Below, piece after piece: positions 7,022 through 12,626 of a stretch of DNA of 12,974 nt. How positions within the stretch are numbered: the stretch's first letter is position 1; each line of letters opens with the position of its first letter. Origin of the DNA: Candidatus Woesearchaeota archaeon (GTDB lineage: Archaea; Nanobdellota; Nanobdellia; Woesearchaeales; JAUUYB01). The notes under the pieces were generated by a model. The model saw only the letters and a program-made list of their open reading frames with translations, was not told the origin of the DNA and ran no database searches. Both the position numbers and the translations under genes were made by a program. Location: the NCBI GenBank assembly GCA_030590605.1, contig JAUUYB010000016.1, positions 1 to 12,974 of the forward strand. Direction: 5' to 3'.

Positions 7022-7046
7022 GAGGTATTAAGCTCGACTTTATGAT
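6881..7046 (+). repeat. Two-armed structured repeat, copy A
   Basis: ATAA, then arm 1 (6885-6974), GA, then arm 2 (6977-7046). Arm 1 outer stem: 6885-6898 with 6961-6974, 14 of 14 pairs. Inside it are CCACTT-TTC-AAGTGG (6920-6934) and the shared box CTAACTCTTGA (6951-6961). Arm 2 outer stem: 6977-6992 with 7031-7046, 16 of 16. The left strand of arm 2 holds a tandem duplication GTCGAGCT-GTCGAGCT (6985-7000), so the right strand could pair with either copy. Copies A and B also share TTGTAT and ATTAAGCTCGACTT around the arm-2 loop. The whole left half is read through, in frame, by the DUF4258-like gene on the other strand. Confidence 0.8.
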
Positions 7047-7188
7047 AATTGTAGAGATTGTTTTGTATGATTGCCAAAGCAGATTGTATATCCATGACAT
7101 CGCAACAAGACAAGGGGTTGATATGATTTATCTATCTGATTATGAATATCCTTCAACATTCCTGAATCCTGACATCCAGAAAGGCTAA
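7042..7188 (+). pseudogene. Short ORF or gene fragment between repeat A and rps27e
   Basis: A 48-codon frame begins with ATG in the last bases of repeat copy A and ends at TAA 7186-7188. The predicted peptide (YDCQSRLYIHDIATRQG, then MIYLSDYEYPSTFLN) looks somewhat protein-like, but I do not recognise it and there is no ribosome binding site. It may be the 3' remnant of a gene broken by the repeat, or simply chance. The opposite strand has no convincing frame either. This is the only content seen between the repeat and the rps27e promoter. Confidence 0.2.
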
Positions 7189-7209
7189 CGACGAGACGTA
7201 TAGAAAAAC

Positions 7210-7217
7210 TTTATAAA
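7210..7217 (+). promoter_or_regulatory. TATA box of the rps27e operon
   Basis: TTTATAAA, preceded by an A-rich BRE-like GAAAAAC. Transcription should start near 7236-7241. A strong Shine-Dalgarno sequence GGGAGGT (7238-7244), 6 nt before the ATG at 7251, lies at the very start of the predicted message, so the true start is probably at the upstream end of this range. Confidence 0.6.
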
Positions 7218-7250
7218 GCCCCTTACATTTCTGAACTGGGAGGTATACTA

Positions 7251-7436
7251 ATGGAAGTCGTAAAAGAACCTACAAGCAAGTTTATCAAGATCAGATGTCC
7301 TAAATGCAAGAATGAGCAAGTCACCTTCGGGAAAGCATCAACCGAGGTAAAATGCCTCGTTTGCGGGAAAGTGCTCGCTGAACCTACCGGAGGAAAGCTC
7401 AAGGTGCGTTCAAGGATCCTAGAGGTACTTGAATAA
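7251..7436 (+). CDS. rps27e: Small-subunit ribosomal protein S27e (eS27)
   Basis: 61 residues with a four-cysteine zinc ribbon: C16 and C19 (CPKCKNEQ), then C35 and C38 (CLVCGKVL), followed by the typical EPTGGK segment (44-49). Length and pattern match archaeal eS27, a zinc-binding protein of the 30S subunit. It is the first gene of a tight operon: its TAA is followed without a gap by the ATG of the aIF2-alpha gene. A strong ribosome binding site, GGGAGGT, lies 6 nt before the ATG. In many archaea rpl44e (eL42) sits directly upstream; here that place is taken by the repeat/DUF4258 region and no eL42 gene is seen in the window. Confidence 0.95.
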   Translation: MEVVKEPTSKFIKIRCPKCKNEQVTFGKASTEVKCLVCGKVLAEPTGGKLKVRSRILEVLE

Positions 7437-8210
7437 ATGTTTTTCCTGAACGAAGGGATGCCTGAGGAGAACGAGATCGTACTCTGTAGGGTTACTAAAG
7501 TATTGCCTAATTCTGTCTTCGCCAATCTTGAGGAGTATAGGCACAAGAGCGGCATGCTGCACATCTCTGAAGTGAGTCCGGGAAGGATAAGGAATATCAG
7601 GGACTATGTCAAAGAGAGCAAGGTCATCATCTGTAAGGTGCTGAGGATAGACCTTGATAAGGGCCATATCGACCTGACGCTTAGGAGAGTTTCAGAATCC
7701 CAGCGTAGGAACAAGATAGATTCCCTCAAGAAAGAGCAGATTGCAGAGAAGATGCTTGAGCAGATCGCCAAGAAGTATAAGGTCGATCCTAAAGTCTATT
7801 ACCTGAAGATCACGAAGAAAGTCTTTGAGGAGTATGACAGCCTTTATGATGCGTTTGAGGATTTCATCGAGAACAAGATAGATCTCGCGAAACTGGGCAT
7901 AGATCATGTAAAGGATTTCGAAGAGCTTATCCAGCAGAGGATCAAGCTGCCGGAATATGCTTTTGAAGGAGACCTCCTATTGAAGAGCCGTGAGCCTGAC
8001 GGAGTTGAGATAATCAGGAATGCTCTGACTGAAGCCGATAAGGTAGTAGGCGAACATGATATCAGGTATAAAGGCGCTGGCAAGTACCTGGTCACTGTAA
8101 ATTCTCAGGACCCTAAAGAATCCGAGAGGATCATGAAAGAGATCTCGGATATCGCTGTTTCTTATATGGAGAAGCACAAGAGCGAAGGGTCTTTCACGAA
8201 ACTTGGATAA
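7437..8210 (+). CDS. eif2a: Translation initiation factor aIF2, alpha subunit
   Basis: 257 residues, close to the usual archaeal length. An S1 RNA-binding domain occupies about 10-85 (SGMLHISEVSPGRIRNI at 38-54, KGHIDLTLRRVSE at 75-87). A helical domain covers about 88-170, and an alpha/beta C-terminal domain about 173-250 binds the gamma subunit. With the beta and gamma subunits it brings initiator Met-tRNA to the small ribosomal subunit. Serine 47 in SEVSPGRIR aligns with the regulatory Ser51 of eukaryotic eIF2-alpha; whether it is phosphorylated here is unknown. The ATG directly follows the rps27e stop, and the GAGG at 7422-7425 is a possible ribosome binding site; the two are likely translationally coupled. 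Confidence 0.96.
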   Translation: MFFLNEGMPEENEIVLCRVTKVLPNSVFANLEEYRHKSGMLHISEVSPGRIRNIRDYVKESKVIICKVLRIDLDKGHIDLTLRRVSESQRRNKIDSLKKEQIAEKMLEQIAKKYKVDPKVYYLKITKKVFEEYDSLYDAFEDFIENKIDLAKLGIDHVKDFEELIQQRIKLPEYAFEGDLLLKSREPDGVEIIRNALTEADKVVGEHDIRYKGAGKYLVTVNSQDPKESERIMKEISDIAVSYMEKHKSEGSFTKLG

Positions 8211-8211
8211 G

Positions 8212-8388
8212 ATGGCAGAACACATCTTCAGATGCACTGTGTGCGGGAAATATACTATGGATGAGACCTGCGAATGCGGTGAAAAAGCGATCACTGTCCG
8301 CCCGGCTAAATTCTCTCCTGACGACAGATATGCAGATTATACCAGGAAAGCCAAACGTAAGGACCTTGAAGAGAAAGGTCTGTTGTAA
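8212..8388 (+). CDS. nop10: H/ACA RNP protein Nop10
   Basis: 58 residues from the ATG at 8212. Four cysteines, C8, C11, C20 and C22, form the archaeal Nop10 zinc ribbon (RCTVCGKYTMDETCECG), followed by the linear RPAKFSPDDRYADYTRKAK segment and a C-terminal helix. Nop10 binds Cbf5 in H/ACA ribonucleoproteins that guide pseudouridine formation in rRNA. A TTG nine bases upstream could also be read as start, but it lies inside the aIF2-alpha gene; the ATG, 1 nt after the aIF2-alpha stop, is preferred and fits an operon with translational coupling. Too short to be found reliably by length alone, but the motif pattern is clear. Confidence 0.95.
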   Translation: MAEHIFRCTVCGKYTMDETCECGEKAITVRPAKFSPDDRYADYTRKAKRKDLEEKGLL

Positions 8389-8435
8389 CATTTGAGAACA
8401 GTGCTTACAATATATAATTCTTACCTCCTAAATCC

Positions 8436-8443
8436 TTATATAT
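8436..8443 (+). promoter_or_regulatory. TATA box of the small secreted protein gene
   Basis: TTATATAT; predicted transcription start near 8466. This leaves a short leader containing GAGGTG (8467-8472), spaced 6 nt from the ATG at 8479. Confidence 0.5.
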
Positions 8444-8478
8444 TCTTGTGACCCCAGTCCATTTACGAGGTGTTGTTT

Positions 8479-8844
8479 ATGAGGGGTGTATTGATCATTG
8501 TTCTTATGCTGATGATGGTATCAGTAGCTGCAGCTGACGAGCTTGTCGTGAAGAAAGCGAGAGTGTTGAGCGAGGTCGTGAGTGATTATGAGGATCTTCT
8601 TGTTCTGGTGGATCTTGGGAATCCTGGTTCTTCTGATCTTGAGGATCTAAAAGTCCTTTTCACTGTGCTTGAGACAGGTACACATACAGAATCGCGCTTA
8701 TTTGACATCGATAATGATGACCACGTGTCAAGGTTATACTATATCCCCCTGCATGACGCGGATCCTGGCCTCTACACGCTGAAGATAACGATATTCAACA
8801 ACGATGTAAGAAGAGTGAAGTACAGGTATTTTGAAGTGCAGTAA
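8479..8844 (+). CDS. Small secreted beta-sandwich-like protein, function unknown
   Basis: 121 residues from the ATG at 8479. The first 19 residues are a signal peptide (MRGVLIIVLMLMMVSVAAA) with cleavage expected before D20. The mature part, about 100 residues, shows alternating strands with a NPGSSDLEDL turn, a DADPGLYTLKI strand pair and the ending NNDVRRVKYRYFEVQ. This resembles small CARDB/fibronectin-like envelope proteins common in DPANN-type archaea, but I cannot name a family. There is no cysteine in the mature part and no membrane anchor. A GTG at 8470 opens the frame further, but it is part of the GAGGTG ribosome binding site, so the ATG is preferred. Confidence 0.75.
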   Translation: MRGVLIIVLMLMMVSVAAADELVVKKARVLSEVVSDYEDLLVLVDLGNPGSSDLEDLKVLFTVLETGTHTESRLFDIDNDDHVSRLYYIPLHDADPGLYTLKITIFNNDVRRVKYRYFEVQ

Positions 8845-8854
8845 TTTAGAAATC

Positions 8855-8862
8855 TATATATA
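8855..8862 (+). promoter_or_regulatory. TATA box of the membrane protein - rdgB pair (leaderless)
   Basis: TATATATA, centred 27-28 nt upstream of the ATG at 8886. No ribosome binding site precedes that ATG, so leaderless initiation is predicted for the first gene of the pair. Confidence 0.55.
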
Positions 8863-8885
8863 ATGGCAGAACAGATAATGTCAAC

Positions 8886-9413
8886 ATGAATTGGAAAAAG
8901 TTCTTCAGTCCCACTTCCGGAAAAGTCATGATATTCTGCACATTCATGGCGATTGGCAGCCTCCTTTGGTACCTGACGCATATCGGAGTCACTGATCCTA
9001 CAAACAAGGCAGGGATAATTTTCGCATATCTCTTCAACGCAGTAGCTCCTTTTTACACGTATCCTTCAGGGTGGCTGTGGAACATTTTGTATTTCTACAC
9101 GATATCCTGCATATTTTCATACTCCTATCATAAGACCAAGAAAGACACCAGGAGGGTACAGAACATCGGAATCGGAGTATTGCTTATCATGATGTGCTTC
9201 GGTGTCGTATCTTTCCATCAGTGGAACAACAGCTATGTCATTGAATCTCCTGGGATTGTTATAGATGCTCCTCAAGATTACGAGAATCTGCAGGAAGCGC
9301 GAGTTTTCATGGATAATGGAGACTGGACATCAGCTGAAGATTCATGCAGCCAGATTGAAGATGAGGAAATCAGGTCGATCTGCAATGAAGAGATCGGACG
9401 AGGTGAACGATGA
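8886..9413 (+). CDS. Membrane protein with small C-terminal domain, function unknown
   Basis: 175 residues. Hydrophobic helices at about 13-31, 43-57, 63-80 and 93-110 are followed by a soluble tail of about 65 residues. The tail contains the pattern ARVFMDNGDWTSAEDSC...RSICNEEI (138-170), with C154 and C166 spaced for a disulfide; this resembles a single helical-repeat unit seen in some DPANN envelope proteins. No family is recognised. The last four bases ATGA overlap the start of rdgB, and GAGGTG just before the overlap can serve rdgB, so the two genes are translated together. A functional link with nucleotide-pool cleaning is not obvious. Confidence 0.75.
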   Translation: MNWKKFFSPTSGKVMIFCTFMAIGSLLWYLTHIGVTDPTNKAGIIFAYLFNAVAPFYTYPSGWLWNILYFYTISCIFSYSYHKTKKDTRRVQNIGIGVLLIMMCFGVVSFHQWNNSYVIESPGIVIDAPQDYENLQEARVFMDNGDWTSAEDSCSQIEDEEIRSICNEEIGRGER

Positions 9414-9946
9414 CTCTCCTTTTCGTGACAGGAAACCCTAACAAGGTCAAGGAAGCAGAGCACCTTCTGGGCCAGCCTGTCGAGCAAAAAGACATCGATC
9501 TCCCGGAATACCAGGGAGATGCAGAGTACGTAGTCAGACAGAAAGCCATTCTCGCATACAAACAGATAAAACAACCCTTATTCGTAGAGGACACTTCTGT
9601 CGAATTCAGCGCATTGGGAGGTTTCCCTGGTCCATACATCAAGGCATTGGTCAGCAAGAACGACATAAGTATCCTCCCAAAGATGATTTCAGCATTCGAT
9701 GACAAAGGCATGAAAGGCGTCGCCATGATCGGTTACGCAGACGAAAAAGGAGATATCCATATCTTCAGAGGAGAGATAGAAGGAAACATTGTCGACCCAA
9801 GAGGAAAGAACGGATTCGCTTGGGATTCTGTATTCGAACCATTAGGAAAAGATAAGACTTTCGCTGAGATGACGATTGAGGAGAAGAGTACTATCTCGCA
9901 TAGAAAAAGGGCATTTGATAAATTCAAGAGTTTCTTGAACCTATAA
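9410..9946 (+). CDS. rdgB: XTP/dITP pyrophosphatase (HAM1/RdgB family)
   Basis: 178 residues, the normal length for an archaeal HAM1 protein. Signatures: TGNPNK (7-12) for the nucleotide phosphate, VEDTSVEF with D61 as the likely catalytic acid, LGGFPGPYIK (69-78), FRGEIEGNIVDPRG (119-132), GFAWDSVFEP (135-144), FAEM (151-154) and SHRKRA (163-168). The enzyme hydrolyses non-canonical purine triphosphates such as dITP and XTP to the monophosphate and pyrophosphate, keeping them out of DNA and RNA; it is cytosolic and usually dimeric. The start overlaps the upstream stop (ATGA) with GAGGTG as ribosome binding site. The TAA stop is supplied by the first bases of structured repeat copy B. Confidence 0.95.
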   Translation: MTLLFVTGNPNKVKEAEHLLGQPVEQKDIDLPEYQGDAEYVVRQKAILAYKQIKQPLFVEDTSVEFSALGGFPGPYIKALVSKNDISILPKMISAFDDKGMKGVAMIGYADEKGDIHIFRGEIEGNIVDPRGKNGFAWDSVFEPLGKDKTFAEMTIEEKSTISHRKRAFDKFKSFLNL

Positions 9947-10101
9947 CGGAAACTTTTCCTGTTTGATATGCTCATCCTACCCAATCTTAAAAAGGAAGAG
10001 ATTAGCAAAATAACTAACTCTTGAGAAAAAGTTTCCGGAATAGAAAAGTCGAGATTGTATTATCCAGATAAATCAGGATATATTAAGCTCGACTTTTTTA
10101 T
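9943..10101 (+). repeat. Two-armed structured repeat, copy B
   Basis: ATAA, then arm 1 (9947-10037), GA, then arm 2 (10040-10101). Arm 1 outer stem: 9947-9957 with 10027-10037, 11 of 11 pairs; inside it AATCT/AGATT can pair, and the box CTAACTCTTGA (10014-10024) is identical to copy A. Arm 2 outer stem: 10040-10053 with 10088-10101, 13 Watson-Crick pairs and one G-U type pair; its loop has ATCC/GGAT. The copy fills the whole gap between the convergent rdgB and hibernation-factor-like genes, and both their stop codons lie in its ends. It could act as a two-way terminator or transcript end in addition to whatever spreads it. Confidence 0.8.
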
Positions 10102-10403
10102 AGCTGCTCTTCCACTTTCTTAAGGACCTTATCGAGGATGATGAAAAGGTTCCTGTCTGTTACGCTGGAGGTCACAGCTTTCCCGTTGGCGATCACTTTC
10201 GCATTGAGTTCGAACTTCTGCGATCCCTTTGTCTCATGGACGGATTTCAGGGTAAGTGCTAGACCCTCAAATCCTTCCGTAGATTCAGAGAACTTCTTCG
10301 CATAAGTACCGACAATCTTTTTCACGACGACGATCATCCCTGGCTCCAGAGTACCGAACCCAGTCAGAGAAATATGGCCTCCTAATTCAACAGTTTCTTC
10401 CAT
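10098..10403 (-). CDS. Small HPF/RaiA-like protein (possible ribosome hibernation factor)
   Basis: 101 residues from the ATG at 10403. Pattern: strand GGHISLTGFG (8-17), a helix VVVKKIVGTYAKKFSE (about 25-40), strands GLALTLKSVHET and SQKFELNAKVIANGK, and a final helix RNLFIILDKVLKKVEEQL (84-101). This beta-alpha-beta-beta-beta-alpha order, with the end resembling DxYxAIDxxxxKLExQL, is that of S30AE/HPF proteins, which bind the small ribosomal subunit and idle it in stress. The match is by pattern and predicted fold, not by a strict signature, so the call is tentative. A GTG at 10415 opens the frame, but GTGGGG there looks like the ribosome binding site of the ATG at 10403 (6 nt). The stop lies in the end of repeat copy B. 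Confidence 0.5.
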   Translation of the reverse strand: MEETVELGGHISLTGFGTLEPGMIVVVKKIVGTYAKKFSESTEGFEGLALTLKSVHETKGSQKFELNAKVIANGKAVTSSVTDRNLFIILDKVLKKVEEQL

Positions 10404-10447
10404 ATGCTGCCCCACGTTGCTGCTATTGTACTTACTGAAAAAGTGGA

Positions 10448-10455
10448 TATAAAAA
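10448..10455 (-). promoter_or_regulatory. TATA box of the HPF-like gene
   Basis: TTTTTATA on the minus strand with the BRE-like CGAAAG directly upstream (10457-10462). The predicted start is near 10425, giving a leader of about 22 nt with GTGGGG as ribosome binding site for the ATG at 10403. Confidence 0.55.
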
Positions 10456-10540
10456 TCTTTCGTTAATTGTTAATGGGGAATTGACTCACACTTACACTAA
10501 GTCCATAAAAAAATATTCAATAAACCCTTATTCCATAAAC

Positions 10541-10548
10541 TTAATAAA
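10541..10548 (+). promoter_or_regulatory. TATA-like box and ribosome binding site of lemA-htpX
   Basis: TTAATAAA with a predicted transcription start near 10571. The short leader holds GGGGG (10577-10581), 8 nt before the ATG at 10590. The A-rich stretch 10505-10545 contains several near repeats (CCATAAA at 10503 and 10534) that may be alternative promoter elements. No ORF or structured RNA is seen in the 10416-10589 gap. Confidence 0.4.
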
Positions 10549-10589
10549 GGGAACACACCATCTCAACCATAACATAGGGGGTAATAATA

Positions 10590-11144
10590 ATGTCAACAGG
10601 ACTCATAATCGGAATAATCGCAGGTGTGGTTGTCGTATTCGTAATCATCCTCTACAACAGCCTCATCAGGCTGAGGAATGAGGTCAAGAACTCATGGGCG
10701 CAGATCGATGTCCAGCTTAAGAGGAGATTCGATCTCATCCCGAATCTGGTAGAGACAGTAAAGGGATATGCTAAGCACGAAAAAAAGGTCTTCACAGACG
10801 TGACAAAGGCCAGGACCGCATCTCAGAATGCTGGCACTGTCCATGAGAAAGCAGAGGCTTCGAACATGCTTTCAGACACACTGAAGAGCTTATTCGCAGT
10901 CTCAGAAGCTTATCCTGATCTGAAGGCTAACCAGAACTTCATGCAGCTCCAGGAGGAGATCACTGGGACCGAGAACAAGATCTCATATGCACGGCAGCAC
11001 TACAACGATATAGTCATGAAGTTCAACAACAAGCTCCAGGTCTTCCCGACTAATATGTTTGGGAAGATGTTAGGTTTCAAGGACGAGGAGATGTTCGAGA
11101 CTTCAGCTGCTGAGAAGAAGAACGTCAAGGTCAAGTTCGATTAA
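10590..11144 (+). CDS. lemA: LemA family membrane-anchored protein
   Basis: 184 residues, the usual length. One N-terminal membrane helix (about 4-24), then the family signature [38 protein letters not shown] split over residues 27-64 with the DLIPNLV core, and a long helical-bundle domain to the end. LemA proteins have a short outer N-terminus and a cytosolic helical domain; their molecular role is not settled, but they are very often encoded with the HtpX protease, as here. The htpX start lies only 2 nt after the lemA stop, so they form one operon, likely serving membrane protein quality control or stress. A strong GGGGG ribosome binding site precedes the ATG. Confidence 0.95.
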   Translation: MSTGLIIGIIAGVVVVFVIILYNSLIRLRNEVKNSWAQIDVQLKRRFDLIPNLVETVKGYAKHEKKVFTDVTKARTASQNAGTVHEKAEASNMLSDTLKSLFAVSEAYPDLKANQNFMQLQEEITGTENKISYARQHYNDIVMKFNNKLQVFPTNMFGKMLGFKDEEMFETSAAEKKNVKVKFD

Positions 11145-11146
11145 GG

Positions 11147-12049
11147 ATGGTAAAGACGCTTTTCCAGCAGATACGGTCGAATAATTTTCGATCGATGTTG
11201 CTTATTTTTGTATTCTTCATCTTAGTGGGTGTCATAGGTGCGGCATTTGGTCTGTATCTGAACAATATCTATATGGGAGTCGGGCTTTCTGTCGTGTTCG
11301 GAGTCATCTACACTTTGATAGTCTTCAAGTCCGGCGACTCGATGATCCTCTCGATGACCGGCGCGCGTCCTGTGAAGAAATCTGAGTTCCCGCATCTTTA
11401 TCATTCTGTCGAGGGGCTTGCTCTTGCAGCTGGCATCCCTCCTCCAAAAGCATATGTTATCGATGACTCTGCCCTGAATGCTTTCGCGACTGGCAAGAAC
11501 CCGGAGAAAGCGTCTATCGTCGTCACCACAGGCCTCATGGATAAGCTCAATCGTCAGGAACTCGAAGGCGTCATCGCACATGAGATGAGCCATATCAAGA
11601 ACTATGATATCCGTATCATGATGCTCGCTGCAGTGCTCGTGGGTGTAGTGACTCTGATTTCCGATTTCATGCTCAGGAGTTTCCTTTGGGGAGGCCATAG
11701 GAGAAGCAGTAACAGTAACAGTGGAGGGAACGCAATCATCATCATCATAGGTCTCGCGCTCGCTATCCTTGCACCTTTTATCGCTTACCTGATCAAATTG
11801 GGCATCTCCAGGCAGAGGGAATATCTCGCTGATGCATCCGGAGCCCAGCTGACCCGCTATCCTGATGGTCTTGCTTCTGCGCTCAGGAAGATATCTAAGG
11901 ATCCTGACCCGCTTGTGGATAAGGCTAACAAGGCGACTGCGCATCTCTTCATCTCTACTCCGTTCCGGAAGAAGAAGGGATTCGTCACACATCTGTTCTC
12001 GACCCATCCGCCGATACATGAGAGGATCAAACGCCTGGAAAACATGTAA
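11147..12049 (+). CDS. htpX: HtpX-type membrane zinc metalloprotease
   Basis: 300 residues, family M48B. Two N-terminal helices (about 17-37 and 41-61), a cytosolic protease region with NAFATG (111-116), the zinc motif HEMSH (145-149; H145, E146, H149) and the third ligand E225 in REYLADASG, plus further hydrophobic segments at about 158-180 and 195-217. The C-terminus ends with FSTHPPIHERIKRL, typical of HtpX. It degrades damaged or misfolded membrane proteins. A serine/asparagine/glycine-rich loop (about 183-195) precedes the last helix. All catalytic residues are present. It follows lemA by 2 nt; GGAT or AAGGATG is a weak ribosome binding site, suggesting coupling to lemA. Confidence 0.96.
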   Translation: MVKTLFQQIRSNNFRSMLLIFVFFILVGVIGAAFGLYLNNIYMGVGLSVVFGVIYTLIVFKSGDSMILSMTGARPVKKSEFPHLYHSVEGLALAAGIPPPKAYVIDDSALNAFATGKNPEKASIVVTTGLMDKLNRQELEGVIAHEMSHIKNYDIRIMMLAAVLVGVVTLISDFMLRSFLWGGHRRSSNSNSGGNAIIIIIGLALAILAPFIAYLIKLGISRQREYLADASGAQLTRYPDGLASALRKISKDPDPLVDKANKATAHLFISTPFRKKKGFVTHLFSTHPPIHERIKRLENM

Positions 12050-12070
12050 TTTCAGGATTTCCGCAATTCT

Positions 12071-12089
12071 TTCGTTTTTTTCTCACGAA
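12071..12089 (+). terminator. Possible T-rich terminator after htpX, within an inverted repeat
   Basis: A run of T (12075-12081) lies inside TTCGT (12071-12075) and ACGAA (12085-12089). Archaeal transcription often ends at such T-runs. The inverted repeat could alternatively be an operator for the following Lrp-type gene. Position only; no strong evidence. Confidence 0.3.
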
Positions 12090-12091
12090 CC

Positions 12092-12099
12092 TATGTAAA
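12092..12099 (+). promoter_or_regulatory. Weak TATA-like box of the Lrp-type regulator (leaderless)
   Basis: TATGTAAA, centred about 26-27 nt upstream of the ATG at 12122. No ribosome binding site precedes this ATG, so leaderless initiation is likely. The box is a poor match to consensus. Confidence 0.35.
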
Positions 12100-12121
12100 C
12101 CCTTGAGAACTTTCATTATTG

Positions 12122-12553
12122 ATGATTGATGATAAGGATCGGCTTCTCCTGCATTTGCTCCGAAAAAATGGTAGGATAACATTGAAGGAGATGAACAAAG
12201 AGACAGGCATCCCTATCTCGACAGTGCATGACCGTATCAGGAAGATCGAGAAAAGAGGATTGGTCAGGCATACTTCCCTGCTTGATTTCTCGAAAGTCGG
12301 GTCAGCTATCCATGTCTACCTTTCGTTCATGAAGACAGAAAAAGACCAGGAGTTCCTCTCATTCCTCGAGACTCATGAACGGATCAATTCTGTCTTCCGT
12401 GTGAATTCAGGGTTCTCTTATCTGCTGGAATGCATCTTCCCATCGATGAAAGATCTCAGGATCTTCACCGAGAATCTCGAAAGTTTTGGTGCAGTCGACT
12501 TGTCAGAACACCATGTGATAGAAGAGATCAAGAGAGAACAGTACATGCCTTGA
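12122..12553 (+). CDS. Lrp/AsnC-family transcriptional regulator
   Basis: 143 residues from the ATG at 12122. The N-terminal winged helix-turn-helix spans about 1-50 (DRLLLHLLRKNGRITLKEM, then recognition helix PISTVHDRIRKIEKRGLV at 31-48). The rest (about 55-138) has the RAM-like alpha/beta pattern of Lrp proteins, with strands IHVYLSF, SVFRVNSG and YLLECIFP, though the usual ligand-site GxxD-type motif is not clear. Such proteins form dimers and octamers and regulate metabolism or act more globally; the target and effector cannot be told from the sequence. A TTG directly before the ATG could extend it by one residue. It stands alone, with its own weak promoter. Confidence 0.88.
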   Translation: MIDDKDRLLLHLLRKNGRITLKEMNKETGIPISTVHDRIRKIEKRGLVRHTSLLDFSKVGSAIHVYLSFMKTEKDQEFLSFLETHERINSVFRVNSGFSYLLECIFPSMKDLRIFTENLESFGAVDLSEHHVIEEIKREQYMP

Positions 12554-12626
12554 AGTGCAAGATTCTCCAAAAACAGGACTAATTAAAAACCCTAAAAATC
12601 TAATTTTAAAAACATTGGGTAAGATC

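Noticed and set aside
6958..7041. Plus-strand frame extending from repeat A into the short ORF at 7042
   Set aside because: This part is entirely repeat sequence with stem constraints; only the portion after 7042 could be an independent remnant, and that is weak.
6499..7046. Integron attC sites flanking a gene cassette
   Set aside because: The ends do not carry the RYYYAAC / GTTRRRY core pair and no integrase gene is present; only the general arrangement is similar.
6499..7046. CRISPR array
   Set aside because: The copies are too long, differ greatly in sequence and are not separated by regular spacers.
6499..10101. Insertion sequence or complete transposon
   Set aside because: No transposase, no consistent target-site duplication and no terminal inverted repeat joining the two ends of the element; each arm is folded on itself.
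10481..10681. Short open frame overlapping the start of lemA
   Set aside because: Low-complexity Asn/His/Arg-rich product from the A-rich leader, and it runs into the lemA signature region in another frame.
11222..12019. Long open frame of 265 codons opposite htpX
   Set aside because: It lies antisense to a gene with intact zinc-protease motifs, and its product is low in pattern and rich in Arg/Asp/His as expected from a shadow frame.
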